Origin: Paenibacillus sp.
GTDB lineage: Bacteria; Bacillota; Bacilli; Paenibacillales; YIM-B00363
Direction: 5' to 3'
Length of the DNA stretch: 64,000 nucleotides
NCBI RefSeq assembly: GCF_035645195.1
Contig: NZ_DASQNA010000051.1
Location: forward strand, 1 to 64,000
Shown: positions 36,165 through 43,822 of the stretch, piece by piece
Position numbering within the stretch: the first letter of the stretch is position 1
How the letters are laid out: each line of letters starts with the position of its first letter
Notes under the pieces: model-generated
What the model saw: only the letters and a program-made list of their open reading frames with translations
The model's database searches: none
Told to the model about the DNA's origin: nothing
Program-made: the position numbers and the translations under genes

Positions 36165-37085
36165 TTAATAATGCGATGCAATGCGCTTGCCGGCCCGTTC
36201 GCCGAGCTTTTGCAGCGGCACGCTGCAAATAATGAGCGCCGCCGCGGCGGCATCCGTCGGCGTAAGTCTCTCATTCAGCAGCAGCACGATAAATAATAGA
36301 GTGACGAACGGCGTAAAAAACGTAAAACTCGCGACCAACGAAGCGGACGAGTACTTCAGCGCCCGGAAATACAAAAAGAAGCCGAGCACGACGTTGCTCA
36401 CGCTCAACCAGAGCACGCCGTACAGATCGCCGCTTCGCGGCACGACAAATCGGGAAGAGAGAAGCAGCGCCCCCGCCGACAGGACGAACGCGACCGCCGC
36501 GATCGCGAAAGTGCTGAGCATGAGATCCTGCCGATTTTTCTTGACGAGGTTCGTGAACAGCCCCCAACTGACCGCCGCCGCCACCGCGAAGGCGTCGCCC
36601 TCGATATCCGTGAAGGCGATGCTCCCGAGATTCCCCTCCGTCACGAGCAGCACGGTGCCCGCAGCCCCCATGAGAACCGACGCGGCCTTATATCGGTTCA
36701 TTGTCTCTCCGTGAATCGGAATCGCTAACAGCACGATAAATATAGGGAATAAATAATTTAGCATAGAAGCTTCTACCGCCGGAATGCGCTCCAGCGATTT
36801 CAAATAGAAAAAATCATATAAGAACGTAAGCGCGCCGCAAGCAAGCAGCAGCGCCGCCTCCCGGGCTTTCCACGTCAAGGCGAGCCGCCAGTTCGCTCGG
36901 GACCGCAGGATCGCCCAGAAGATGACGACGCCGAAGCCGTACATATAAAACAATACTTGGTAGCTGTCCAAATTGCGCAGCAGCAGCTTGCTTACGGCCG
37001 CCAGCGACCCCCACATGAGCAGCAGAAGCGGCATCAACACGAACGGGCTGCGGGATAAGCTCGACGCCATCCAGCGTTTCCACAT
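36165..37085 (-). CDS. EamA/DMT-family transporter
   Basis: A 306-residue protein with ten helices in two EamA halves. LLLLMWGSLAAVSKLLLRN opens the first, and a second unit begins around residue 155 (FAVAAAVSWGLFTNLVKKN). Such proteins export metabolites or import nucleotide sugars and amino acids; the substrate cannot be predicted. AAAGGA precedes the ATG at a long distance (about 12 bases). Confidence 0.85.
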   Translation of the reverse strand: MWKRWMASSLSRSPFVLMPLLLLMWGSLAAVSKLLLRNLDSYQVLFYMYGFGVVIFWAILRSRANWRLALTWKAREAALLLACGALTFLYDFFYLKSLERIPAVEASMLNYLFPIFIVLLAIPIHGETMNRYKAASVLMGAAGTVLLVTEGNLGSIAFTDIEGDAFAVAAAVSWGLFTNLVKKNRQDLMLSTFAIAAVAFVLSAGALLLSSRFVVPRSGDLYGVLWLSVSNVVLGFFLYFRALKYSSASLVASFTFFTPFVTLLFIVLLLNERLTPTDAAAAALIICSVPLQKLGERAGKRIASHY

Positions 37086-37184
37086 AGCAATCTATCATCC
37101 TTTGATCTCATCTATCGGTTCTGGGGCGCATTTCGGCGGAACGCGAACAAGGGGGCGCCCGGCCCCCTCCGTCCCGGCGGATCT

Positions 37185-37406
37185 TTACAGCTCCAGCCGG
37201 CGTTCCTCTTCGATTTCCCCTTGGAGCTGATCGATGTTGGCGCGGCGGCGCTCGTTTTTCTCGCGAATCGCCTCCGCTTGTGCCGGGGCCAGCTCCTCCC
37301 CGTGCTCCGCCAAGTACTCCTGCGCCTCGTTCATGTTTTCCTCGGTATTTTTTAACATTTTCTGCAATCTGTCTACATTTTCCGTGCGTCCATCGGGTCT
37401 CGCCAC
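37185..37406 (-). CDS. tlp: Small acid-soluble spore protein Tlp
   Basis: A 73-residue, highly charged helical protein matching Tlp of Bacillales: MARPDGRTENVDRLQKM at the start, NTEENMNEAQEYL, and REKNERRRANIDQL near the end. Tlp is made in the forespore and found in the spore core. The GTG start has AAGGAG 9 bases upstream. Evidence for sporulation in this organism. Confidence 0.88.
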   Translation of the reverse strand: MARPDGRTENVDRLQKMLKNTEENMNEAQEYLAEHGEELAPAQAEAIREKNERRRANIDQLQGEIEEERRLEL

Positions 37407-37486
37407 GGGTCACGTCTCCTTTTTCTGGAATGTTTACTTGAAAAAGAATCCCACGCGGCGCCTCGTTTTATGCAATAAGATTGCAG

Positions 37487-37768
37487 TTACCATCGAATAT
37501 GAAAAATGTCCGTAAGCACCCAATAGACGCATGCCGCGTTCGCGATCAACAGCGCCGGAACGCCGAGCAGGAACGACCAATGCTTCGTTTTATGGCGGAA
37601 GGCGAACATGCCGGCCCAGACGCCGAGCGCGCCGCCGGCGGCCGCATACGCGAAGATGCGCCGCTCGGAGACGCGCCAGCGCTTGTTCCGGGATTGCGCC
37701 TTGTCGTGCTTCATCAAGAAAAAGCCGACGACGTTGACGATCCCGAGATACAGCAGGAAGTACTTCAC
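37487..37768 (-). CDS. DUF1294 membrane protein
   Basis: A 93-residue protein with about three helices and the DUF1294 motif KHDKAQSRNKRWRVSERRIF, whose arginine-rich segment is conserved. The function is unknown. Its GTG overlaps the TGA of the gene upstream by 4 bases, so it is translated with DUF6509. Confidence 0.85.
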   Translation of the reverse strand: MKYFLLYLGIVNVVGFFLMKHDKAQSRNKRWRVSERRIFAYAAAGGALGVWAGMFAFRHKTKHWSFLLGVPALLIANAACVYWVLTDIFHIRW

Positions 37769-38052
37769 TCCGGCAGATGCTCCCGGCAGAACGCCTCGAT
37801 CGCCTCGAGCTCGTCCGCTTCCAATTCGTAATCAAGGTATTTCTCCGTCGACCTCTCGAGCAGCTCGTATTTCACGATGCCCGACCGGTCCTCTCCTACC
37901 CCGTACACGACGCGGGCGGCGAGCCCCCGATCGCTGTACAGCTCGTCGTCTTCGTCCACCTCGAGATCGAGGAAAAATTCGTACCGTTTGCCGGCGATGA
38001 TGCCGAACGGATCTTTGACCTGCTCTGCGCTGTAGGCGCTAATTTCGACCAT
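37765..38052 (-). CDS. DUF6509 protein
   Basis: A 95-residue acidic soluble protein. The start ISAYSAEQVKDPFGIIAGKRYEF and the middle DLEVDEDDELYSDRGL match a small family I know as DUF6509. The function is unknown. The ATG at 38052 follows AAAGGA by about 10 bases. It is translationally coupled to the DUF1294 gene, suggesting they act together. The DUF number is from memory. Confidence 0.65.
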   Translation of the reverse strand: MVEISAYSAEQVKDPFGIIAGKRYEFFLDLEVDEDDELYSDRGLAARVVYGVGEDRSGIVKYELLERSTEKYLDYELEADELEAIEAFCREHLPE

Positions 38053-38266
38053 GGCATGCGCGTCCTTTCTGTCCATCGCTGTTCTCGATTCCACTCCGAT
38101 TGTATCACATTCTCGGCCGAACGCGATGCCGTCCGGCGCGCCGCCCGACGAGCGTCCAAGCCGAATCAAACCGGGCGCGGCGAAGGCGCGGACGGGCGAA
38201 CCTTTTCAAGACAGCCTCATATGTTGGGATTAGCAAGCGAGCGTCGACGAGAAGGAGAGGTTGACC

Positions 38267-38479
38267 ATGGCGGGAAAAGGCCGAGCGGTGAAAAAGCGGA
38301 CGATCGCGTACCACAACACGCTGCAGTGGTATATGAAAATCGTCACTTCCGACACTTGCGCCTCGTGCAAAAGCCAATGCGCGCGGGGCATCGAGTATTT
38401 GGAGCAAATGAGCAAGCCGGGCGCCGTCGGTCGAGGCGTGCCCTGCGTCTTGACCGCGTACCGGATTTCGCAGAAATGA
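38267..38479 (+). CDS. Small conserved protein with a Cys cluster
   Basis: A 70-residue basic protein with a C-x2-C-x3-C cluster (TCASCKSQC) and a fourth cysteine (GVPC) about 20 residues later, which suggests a zinc-binding or redox site. It is not recognised by name. A very strong ribosome site (AAGGAGAGG) lies 6 bases before the ATG at 38267, arguing that it is truly translated. Neighbours do not explain its role. Confidence 0.7.
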   Translation: MAGKGRAVKKRTIAYHNTLQWYMKIVTSDTCASCKSQCARGIEYLEQMSKPGAVGRGVPCVLTAYRISQK

Positions 38480-38560
38480 ATTCGGTTCGCCGCCGGCCGG
38501 CCGCCGATCCGCTGCGCGCCGGCCGGCGCTGCCCGGCCGAACCGGTTCAATGTCCGCCCC

Positions 38561-39180
38561 TTACGAGGCCCGGCTCCCTCTGCGGTCCTCGAGCCACAGC
38601 AGGACGCCCAGCGTCCCCCACGCGAGCGCGAGCGGGACGAGCTTCGGCGCGGTCAGCGCCTGCCAGCCGTACAAGCCCGCCGCGATCAGCAGCGCGCTGA
38701 CGGGGCGGGGCGCGCAGCGGGCGAGGAAGAAGCTGAGCCCGAACAACGCCCAGCCGAGGCCGAAGCCGACGAACGTCAGCACGGCGCCGAGCACGAGCGA
38801 CGGGGTGAATCGCCCGATCGCCTCCGGCGCCAATTCGGCGACGAGCGGCGTCGCGAACGCCTCGAACCAGACGTCGCCGTAGACGAGGCACGTGCCGAGC
38901 AGGGCGGCGGCGAAGGCGGCGAAGCCGAACCGGCCGAGCCGATCGGCGAAGCGGAAGTAGACGAGCACGAGCGTCAGGATCAGCAGGAAAAATCCGACGA
39001 GGTTCAAGCCGCTCACGACATGCTTCTCCGGGCTGAGCAGCCAGGCGGCCTGCCCCTCGACCGAGCCCCTCCGTTCGGTACATACCACCGCATCGCAACG
39101 TAGCCGTACGTTTGCGCAACGAGCAGCGTCATCGAGGCGATGCACATGAGCGGCGGGGTCCACCTTCTTAGCGATTCCAT
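38561..39180 (-). pseudogene. Membrane-protein gene with a one-base frameshift
   Basis: An ATG at 39180 with GGGAGG 8 bases ahead opens a frame that begins MESLRRWTPPL and one hydrophobic helix (LMCIASMTLLVAQTYGYVAM), then loses hydrophobic character at WYVPNGG. The rest of a five-helix protein (SVEGQAAWLLSPEKH onward, ending at 38561) lies in another frame. Adding one G to the GGGG run at about 39066-39069 (minus strand) would join them into a 206-residue protein. It overlaps the CPBP gene stop. This may be a real mutation or a base-call error. Confidence 0.65.
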
Positions 39181-39977
39181 GCCGGAAGCCTCCCTTTCGT
39201 CACGATCCATAAGAATAGCCCTGCGTAAAACAAGATCAGCGCCGCCCCGGCGTCGCCCGTCACGTACGGCACGGCCTCGTGCGGCTCCCCAGTGAGCAGG
39301 TCGCCGTAATTCCATGCGACATTGTGAACCGTATGCGCGACGATCGGCGGCCACACGCTGCCCGTTCGGTAGCGGAGGTACGTCATGAACGCGCCGGCGA
39401 GCGTGACGGTGATCAGGAACAGCGGAACGTACGCGAGAGGGTTGACGTCCGAATGGTACAAGTCCGTCAGCAGCATGACCGGCAGATGGAACAACCCCCA
39501 TACGAATCCGTTCGCGAGCAGCGCGGCCGGGAAAGCGAGTCCTTCCAAGTTCGACGCCAAATACCCTCTCCAGCCGGCCTCCTCGCCCAAGGTGACGGTC
39601 AACGCGCTGATCAGCATCGTCACGAAGAAGCCGATGAACAGCTCTAATTCTTTCCCTTCGTAGGCCGCCGGCAGCCCGAACGTCCCGAGCCCTGTCGCCC
39701 ACACGACCGCGTAGCCTCCGGCGATCGGCGCGAGCGGAATGAGGAACGCCGGAGCGAGCGATTTCCAAGCCGGGCGGTGCAAGCCGAGCCGCTTCCAGCC
39801 GGAGGCGGCGAACGCCTGCCCCGTCAGCGCCATCGCGGCGACGGCGGACGCGAGCGGGACGAACATGAACAGGGCCGTGCTGCGCGGGATCGGAAGGACG
39901 AGCAGCAAAAACATAAAAATACATACGATGCCGAGATATAACAAAGCTTTTTGCACATTCGTAAGATGGTTCAGCAC
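39168..39977 (-). CDS. CPBP/CAAX intramembrane protease (1)
   Basis: A 269-residue membrane protein with about seven helices. Abi/CPBP motifs are GEEAGWRGYL (EExxxR), FVWGLFHLP (FxxxH) and HTVHNVAW. These glutamates and histidines bind the catalytic metal of the Rce1-type protease. The GTG at 39977 has GGAGG 8 bases ahead. It overlaps the start of the frameshifted membrane-protein gene. Its promoter carries a 39-nt element shared with the CPBP-kinase-regulator operon at 43.6 kb. Confidence 0.88.
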   Translation of the reverse strand: MLNHLTNVQKALLYLGIVCIFMFLLLVLPIPRSTALFMFVPLASAVAAMALTGQAFAASGWKRLGLHRPAWKSLAPAFLIPLAPIAGGYAVVWATGLGTFGLPAAYEGKELELFIGFFVTMLISALTVTLGEEAGWRGYLASNLEGLAFPAALLANGFVWGLFHLPVMLLTDLYHSDVNPLAYVPLFLITVTLAGAFMTYLRYRTGSVWPPIVAHTVHNVAWNYGDLLTGEPHEAVPYVTGDAGAALILFYAGLFLWIVTKGRLPAWNR

Positions 39978-40010
39978 GAGAACAGCCTCCGTATCGGTCG
40001 AGTTGCCCTT

Positions 40011-40065
40011 ATCATACCGCCTAGCGGTCACGGCGAATTAGTGCTGCAAGTCATACGAAAGTCAC
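40011..40065 (-). promoter_or_regulatory. Shared 39-nt element and -10 of CPBP operon 1
   Basis: Minus strand: GTGACTTTCGTATGACTTGC, then AGCACTAATTCGCCGTGAC, ending 10 bases before TATGAT (40016-40011). The element at 40027-40065 matches 29 of 39 positions with 43652-43690. The repeated GTGAC/GTATGAC pentamers suggest several LuxR-type regulator subunits. Confidence 0.7.
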
Positions 40066-40153
40066 AACATGCGGACGCGGTGCAACCTTTGCCCCGCTCG
40101 TCTCGTCGGGAGGGGGCAAGGTAATCATAGAGAGAGATCGGGAGGCTGGGGAA

Positions 40154-40897
40154 ATGAATTTGAAACGACGATTGGGTTATGCGATGCTGCTGGCGGCGCT
40201 GGCGGCTTCTTTGACGGCTTGCATGGGGACCGGCGGCGGAGCGGACGAGCAGGAACAGCCGCCGGCGGCTTCGGAGGAGGCCGGCGGCGCGGAGCGGCCG
40301 GCGGGAGATGACGCGGGGCAACCGACGGCCGAGGAGACGGAGCAGCCGTCCGAGGAGGCGGAGCAGCCGAAGGAAGCGCCGGCCGAGCAGCCGGCGGGCG
40401 AACCGGCGAACGCGGCCGACCTGCCGCAGACGGCAGAGCTCGAGATTTCCGTCGAAGGCGAGGCGGCGAACGTGCCCGCGTCGCTGACGACGAGCGAACA
40501 AGGCTATGCCTTCTATTTGATGGACGGTTTCGAATTCGCGATGGAGGAGCCGGGGAAAGACTTGATCTTCCATGCGGACTTCCCGGAATATTACGCCCGC
40601 GTCGAGATGCTCCCGGCGGACGTCGACGTCGAGTCGATCAAGACGTCCTCGACGGAACGGCTCAAGGCGGTCGGCGACGTCGTCGAGATGACCGGCGACG
40701 AAGTGCATTCGTCCGTGCGCGGCCGCGAGGCGTTCTTCCTGCACGCGAGCACGTCGGAGCTGTCGCAAAACATCGTGCTGCTGAAGGGTAACGGCACATA
40801 CTTCTTGGTGACGCTGAACTTCCCGAACGGGGAAGCGGCGGAAGGCGTCACTCCCCGCTTCTATCCGATGCTCAACTCGCTCGTCGCCGTGCGATAA
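40154..40897 (+). CDS. Acidic lipoprotein of unknown function
   Basis: A 247-residue lipoprotein: lipobox SLTAC (Cys23), a repetitive Glu/Pro/Ala linker (about 30-95), then a compact alpha/beta domain (about 98-247) with FAMEEPGKDLIF and TYFLVTLNFPNG. The domain is not recognised. GGGAGG lies 8 bases before the ATG. It shares a bidirectional terminator with the two-component operon. It might be a surface sensor or scaffold; there is no direct evidence. Confidence 0.75.
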   Translation: MNLKRRLGYAMLLAALAASLTACMGTGGGADEQEQPPAASEEAGGAERPAGDDAGQPTAEETEQPSEEAEQPKEAPAEQPAGEPANAADLPQTAELEISVEGEAANVPASLTTSEQGYAFYLMDGFEFAMEEPGKDLIFHADFPEYYARVEMLPADVDVESIKTSSTERLKAVGDVVEMTGDEVHSSVRGREAFFLHASTSELSQNIVLLKGNGTYFLVTLNFPNGEAAEGVTPRFYPMLNSLVAVR

Positions 40898-40911
40898 CGG
40901 CCGGATCGACG

Positions 40912-40953
40912 AAACCCCCATGCCTCCCGGGACATCCCGGGGCATGGGGGTTT
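40912..40953. terminator. Bidirectional terminator
   Basis: Left arm AAACCCCCATGCC with its complement GGCATGGGGGTTT (40941-40953), plus an inner CCCGGG pair. A and T flanks serve both the lipoprotein gene and the convergent response-regulator gene. Confidence 0.85.
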
Positions 40954-40969
40954 TGGTCGTTGCGCCGCG

Positions 40970-41617
40970 TTACAGCAGCTCTTCGGTTCGCGCCTTCCGC
41001 ACCGCTTCGGCGCGGCCCGCCACGTCCAGCTTCGCGTAGAGGTTGGAGATGTAGTTTTTCACCGTGCCCATCGACAGAAACAGCTTCTCCGCGATCGCTT
41101 CGTTCGACAGCCCGTCGGCGAGACATTGCAAAATTTCCGTCTCCCGTTTGCTCAGCATATATTTCTCGCTCGGCGACTCGCCGCCGCTCGATTTTTGAAT
41201 ATGGCCGGCGAACAGCGCCTTGGCGATCTCCTGCGTAATGAGCGTTCCGCCGTGCGCGACGACGCGCACGCCCGCGACGAGGTCCTTCGTGTCGATCGCC
41301 TTGAGCAGGTATCCTTCGGCTCCCGCCTGCAGCGCCTCGATCACGAAGTCCATCTCCTGGAACGTCGTGAGGATAATGATTTTCGTCTGCGGGTTCGCCT
41401 TCTTGATCCGCTTCGTCGCCTCGATGCCGTCCATCACCGGCATATGAATGTCCATCAGCACGACGTCCGGACGCCGCTCCTCGCAGAGCGCGACCGCCTC
41501 CGCTCCGTTCTCCGCGGCGCCGACGACCGCAAGGTCGCTTTCGATGCCGAGCACGATTTGCAGGCTGGACCGGATCAGCTCTTGATCCTCGACGATCATC
41601 ACTTTGATCGGATCCAT
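40970..41617 (-). CDS. NarL/LuxR-family response regulator of the CPBP locus
   Basis: A 215-residue regulator: receiver (about 1-120; E10-D11, D56 in VVLMDIHMP, Lys in LLKAID) and LuxR helix-turn-helix (about 150-205, SNEAIAEKLFLSMGTVKNYI). It is the last gene of the CPBP-kinase-regulator operon, 5 bp after the kinase stop. It is the natural candidate to bind the 39-nt elements before both CPBP genes. Confidence 0.9.
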   Translation of the reverse strand: MDPIKVMIVEDQELIRSSLQIVLGIESDLAVVGAAENGAEAVALCEERRPDVVLMDIHMPVMDGIEATKRIKKANPQTKIIILTTFQEMDFVIEALQAGAEGYLLKAIDTKDLVAGVRVVAHGGTLITQEIAKALFAGHIQKSSGGESPSEKYMLSKRETEILQCLADGLSNEAIAEKLFLSMGTVKNYISNLYAKLDVAGRAEAVRKARTEELL

Positions 41618-41622
41618 GAAAC

Positions 41623-42786
41623 TCAACCTCCCGTCGGAATTTCGCAGGCGACCGTCGTCCCGCGGCCCGCCTCCGAGACGATGCGGAGCGAACCGCGCAG
41701 CGATTCGATCCGCTCCTTCATGCCTTCGATGCCGAAGCCTTCCGCGATGCCGTCGGCGCCCGCGCCGTTGTCTTGGACCGTGAGCAGCAGCTTCCCGCCT
41801 TCCGCGGTCAACTTCACGCGCACCTCCGACGCCCCGCCGTGCTTCTTCGCGTTCGTGAGCGTCTCCTGCAGGCAGCGCAGCAGCGCCAGCTTCATGGGCT
41901 GCGTCGCCGCGAACGGCAGCTCGTCCGCCTCCACGACGACCGCCGTGCCCGTCCGCTCGGCGAATCCCTCCGCCGCCTGGCGCAGCAGCTCGACGAGCGG
42001 CAGCTTCAGCTCGTTCATCGCCATATCGTGCACCGTCCGGCGGAATCCGTCCAAATTCGCCCGATTGAACGCGATCAGCTCCTTCAGCCGATGCCGCGCC
42101 GCCTCCGGATCCCGGTCCATGAGCGTGTGCACCGCTTCCATCGCCACGATCGAGGCGGTGAGCGAATGCCCGACCGTATCGTGCAGCTCCCGGGACATCC
42201 GGTTGCGCTCCTCCAGCAGCGTGACCCGCTCGACCTGGCGAATATAATGCTCTAGTTCTCGATTTTTCTCTTCGATCGCAGCCAGCACCTCCGTCAGCTG
42301 ATGCTTTTGGCGCAGGAAATGCCCGAAGGCGTGCCCTAGCGCGGCGAACAAGGCGAAATTGCTGGCGAGGCCGACCACGTAGCCGGGAGCATGCCCGAAC
42401 GATGCCGCTATGCCGGGAACCATCGCGGCGAAGCCGACCAGCACGACGCCGTACAGCACCTTCTTCGACGCCAAATAACTCATGACGAACAGCGGGATCA
42501 AATAACAGCTTTGCGCGTTTTCGTGTACGACCATGCTCGCATACAGCGTGAAGCCGCCGCTCAGCGCCGCCTCCGCCGCGATGTAGCGCTTCGCGCGAAT
42601 GTGCCGAGGCAAATAGAACAGCTGCGGGACGGCGAACGCGAGCAAGCCGACCGCCAGCAATCCGAAGCGGTGGCCGGCCGGCGCCAAGCCGTATACATGG
42701 ATCAGGCTTAAAACGAACCCGACCGTCCGCACGGCGACGACGAACGAATCCGCCCATCCCCATGCCCGCTTCAAATGCAACTCCAT
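41623..42786 (-). CDS. DesK-type sensor histidine kinase of the CPBP locus
   Basis: A 387-residue kinase: five or six membrane helices (about 15-160) without a large outer domain, a coiled linker, HisKA_3 with ELHDTVGH (H202, Asp next to it, canonical) and HATPase (QETLTNAKKHGG and a GRGTT glycine box). This design fits sensing of membrane state or a membrane-embedded signal. The start at 42786 has AAGGGCGG ahead; an ATG at 42852 with GAAGG is an alternative. It follows the CPBP gene and precedes its regulator. Confidence 0.88.
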   Translation of the reverse strand: MELHLKRAWGWADSFVVAVRTVGFVLSLIHVYGLAPAGHRFGLLAVGLLAFAVPQLFYLPRHIRAKRYIAAEAALSGGFTLYASMVVHENAQSCYLIPLFVMSYLASKKVLYGVVLVGFAAMVPGIAASFGHAPGYVVGLASNFALFAALGHAFGHFLRQKHQLTEVLAAIEEKNRELEHYIRQVERVTLLEERNRMSRELHDTVGHSLTASIVAMEAVHTLMDRDPEAARHRLKELIAFNRANLDGFRRTVHDMAMNELKLPLVELLRQAAEGFAERTGTAVVVEADELPFAATQPMKLALLRCLQETLTNAKKHGGASEVRVKLTAEGGKLLLTVQDNGAGADGIAEGFGIEGMKERIESLRGSLRIVSEAGRGTTVACEIPTGG

Positions 42787-42862
42787 CCGAACGCCGCCCT
42801 TCCGTTTTCCGCCGAATCTTTCCATCCAACATACCCCGGCTTGCTGGCGCATGTAAAGCCTT

Positions 42863-43597
42863 CTACAAGATCAACCCGTTGACGACGCCTTGCACGAACA
42901 GATGCACCGAGATATGCGATACGATGGCGTAGGACAGCCCCTTCTTCCAATACAAATAGCCGAAAAAGAGGCCGAGCGCGCCGTTCAGCAGCAGCGCCCG
43001 CGCGACGATGAGCGGCGTCAGGCCGCCGAACAGCGCCGCGGTCGCAGGCAGATGGCCCGCCGCGAACACGAACGTGGACACGATGATCGCCGTCCAGTAC
43101 ACCCAAGGGGCGCGCGCGCCCTTCGTCAGCTTCAAGAGCAGCCACGCAATCGCGGACATGAGGAACAGCCGCACGCCGACTTCCTCGAACACGCCTCCGT
43201 ACGTCACCCCGGCGAGCAAACTTTTCCACCATGTGACCTCGACCGCTCCGATCTGCGGCAGGCGAGGCAAGAACACGTACGCGTCGAGCATCGCGGCAGC
43301 GCCTGCGCCGACCATCCCGCCGAGCACGGCCGCGGCGAGCCAAGGTCCGGATATCGGGGACGTCAGCCGCAGCCCGACCTTCTCTGCGAACCATTGCCCC
43401 GCGAGGCTGAGCAGGAACGACAGGACGGCAATCTGCAGGCCGGCCGCCAGCATCAACACAGGCACCGGCATCCCGGACAGCGCCGCCGCCGCGGCGGGGT
43501 TGTTTTGGACCGATTCCAATTGACTCGGTATGATGGCGGTGCCGGCGAGGAAGCCCGCGGCGGCGAAGCCGAGCGATATTGCAAGTTTCTTTTTCAT
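42863..43597 (-). CDS. CPBP/CAAX intramembrane protease (2), first gene of the two-component operon
   Basis: A 244-residue polytopic protein with the CPBP motifs FEEVGVRLFL (EExxxR), FVFAAGHLPA (FxxxH) and SHISVHLF. GGAGG lies about 9 bases before the ATG. It is followed within 77 bp by a histidine kinase and its regulator on the same strand. A protease leading a signalling operon suggests it cleaves or guards a membrane protein under that system's control. It is only loosely similar to the CPBP protein at 39 kb. Confidence 0.88.
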   Translation of the reverse strand: MKKKLAISLGFAAAGFLAGTAIIPSQLESVQNNPAAAAALSGMPVPVLMLAAGLQIAVLSFLLSLAGQWFAEKVGLRLTSPISGPWLAAAVLGGMVGAGAAAMLDAYVFLPRLPQIGAVEVTWWKSLLAGVTYGGVFEEVGVRLFLMSAIAWLLLKLTKGARAPWVYWTAIIVSTFVFAAGHLPATAALFGGLTPLIVARALLLNGALGLFFGYLYWKKGLSYAIVSHISVHLFVQGVVNGLIL

Positions 43598-43635
43598 GAG
43601 TAGAAAACCTCCGCAGCGATGGATAGGATAATCTG

Positions 43636-43690
43636 ATCTTACCTTGCCCGAGTCACAAACGCTTAGTGCCGCGAGTCACAGGAAAGTCAC
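43636..43690 (-). promoter_or_regulatory. Shared 39-nt element and -10 of CPBP operon 2
   Basis: Minus strand: GTGACTTTCCTGTGACTCGC, then GGCACTAAGCGTTTGTGAC, and 10 bases later TAAGAT (43641-43636). The element (43652-43690) is the same length and has the same -10 spacing as the copy at 40027-40065. No -35 consensus is present. Confidence 0.7.
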
Positions 43691-43701
43691 GAAAACGGCG
43701 C

Positions 43702-43731
43702 AACCCCGAACGCCAATGCGCGCCCGGGGTT
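43702..43731. terminator. Possible weak terminator
   Basis: AACCCCG/CGGGGTT (43702-43708, 43725-43731) encloses GCGC-rich sequence. It lies beyond the stop of the propeller protein, and the adjacent T run is poor, so this is tentative. Confidence 0.4.
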
Positions 43732-43822
43732 CCGTTTATTGCGGCGTCGCCGCGGTTCCTTGCCTCGAAACCCGATTCGGCAGTTCGGTTCCGTCCCGAC
43801 CTCCGCCGCAGCCCCTCCCCTC

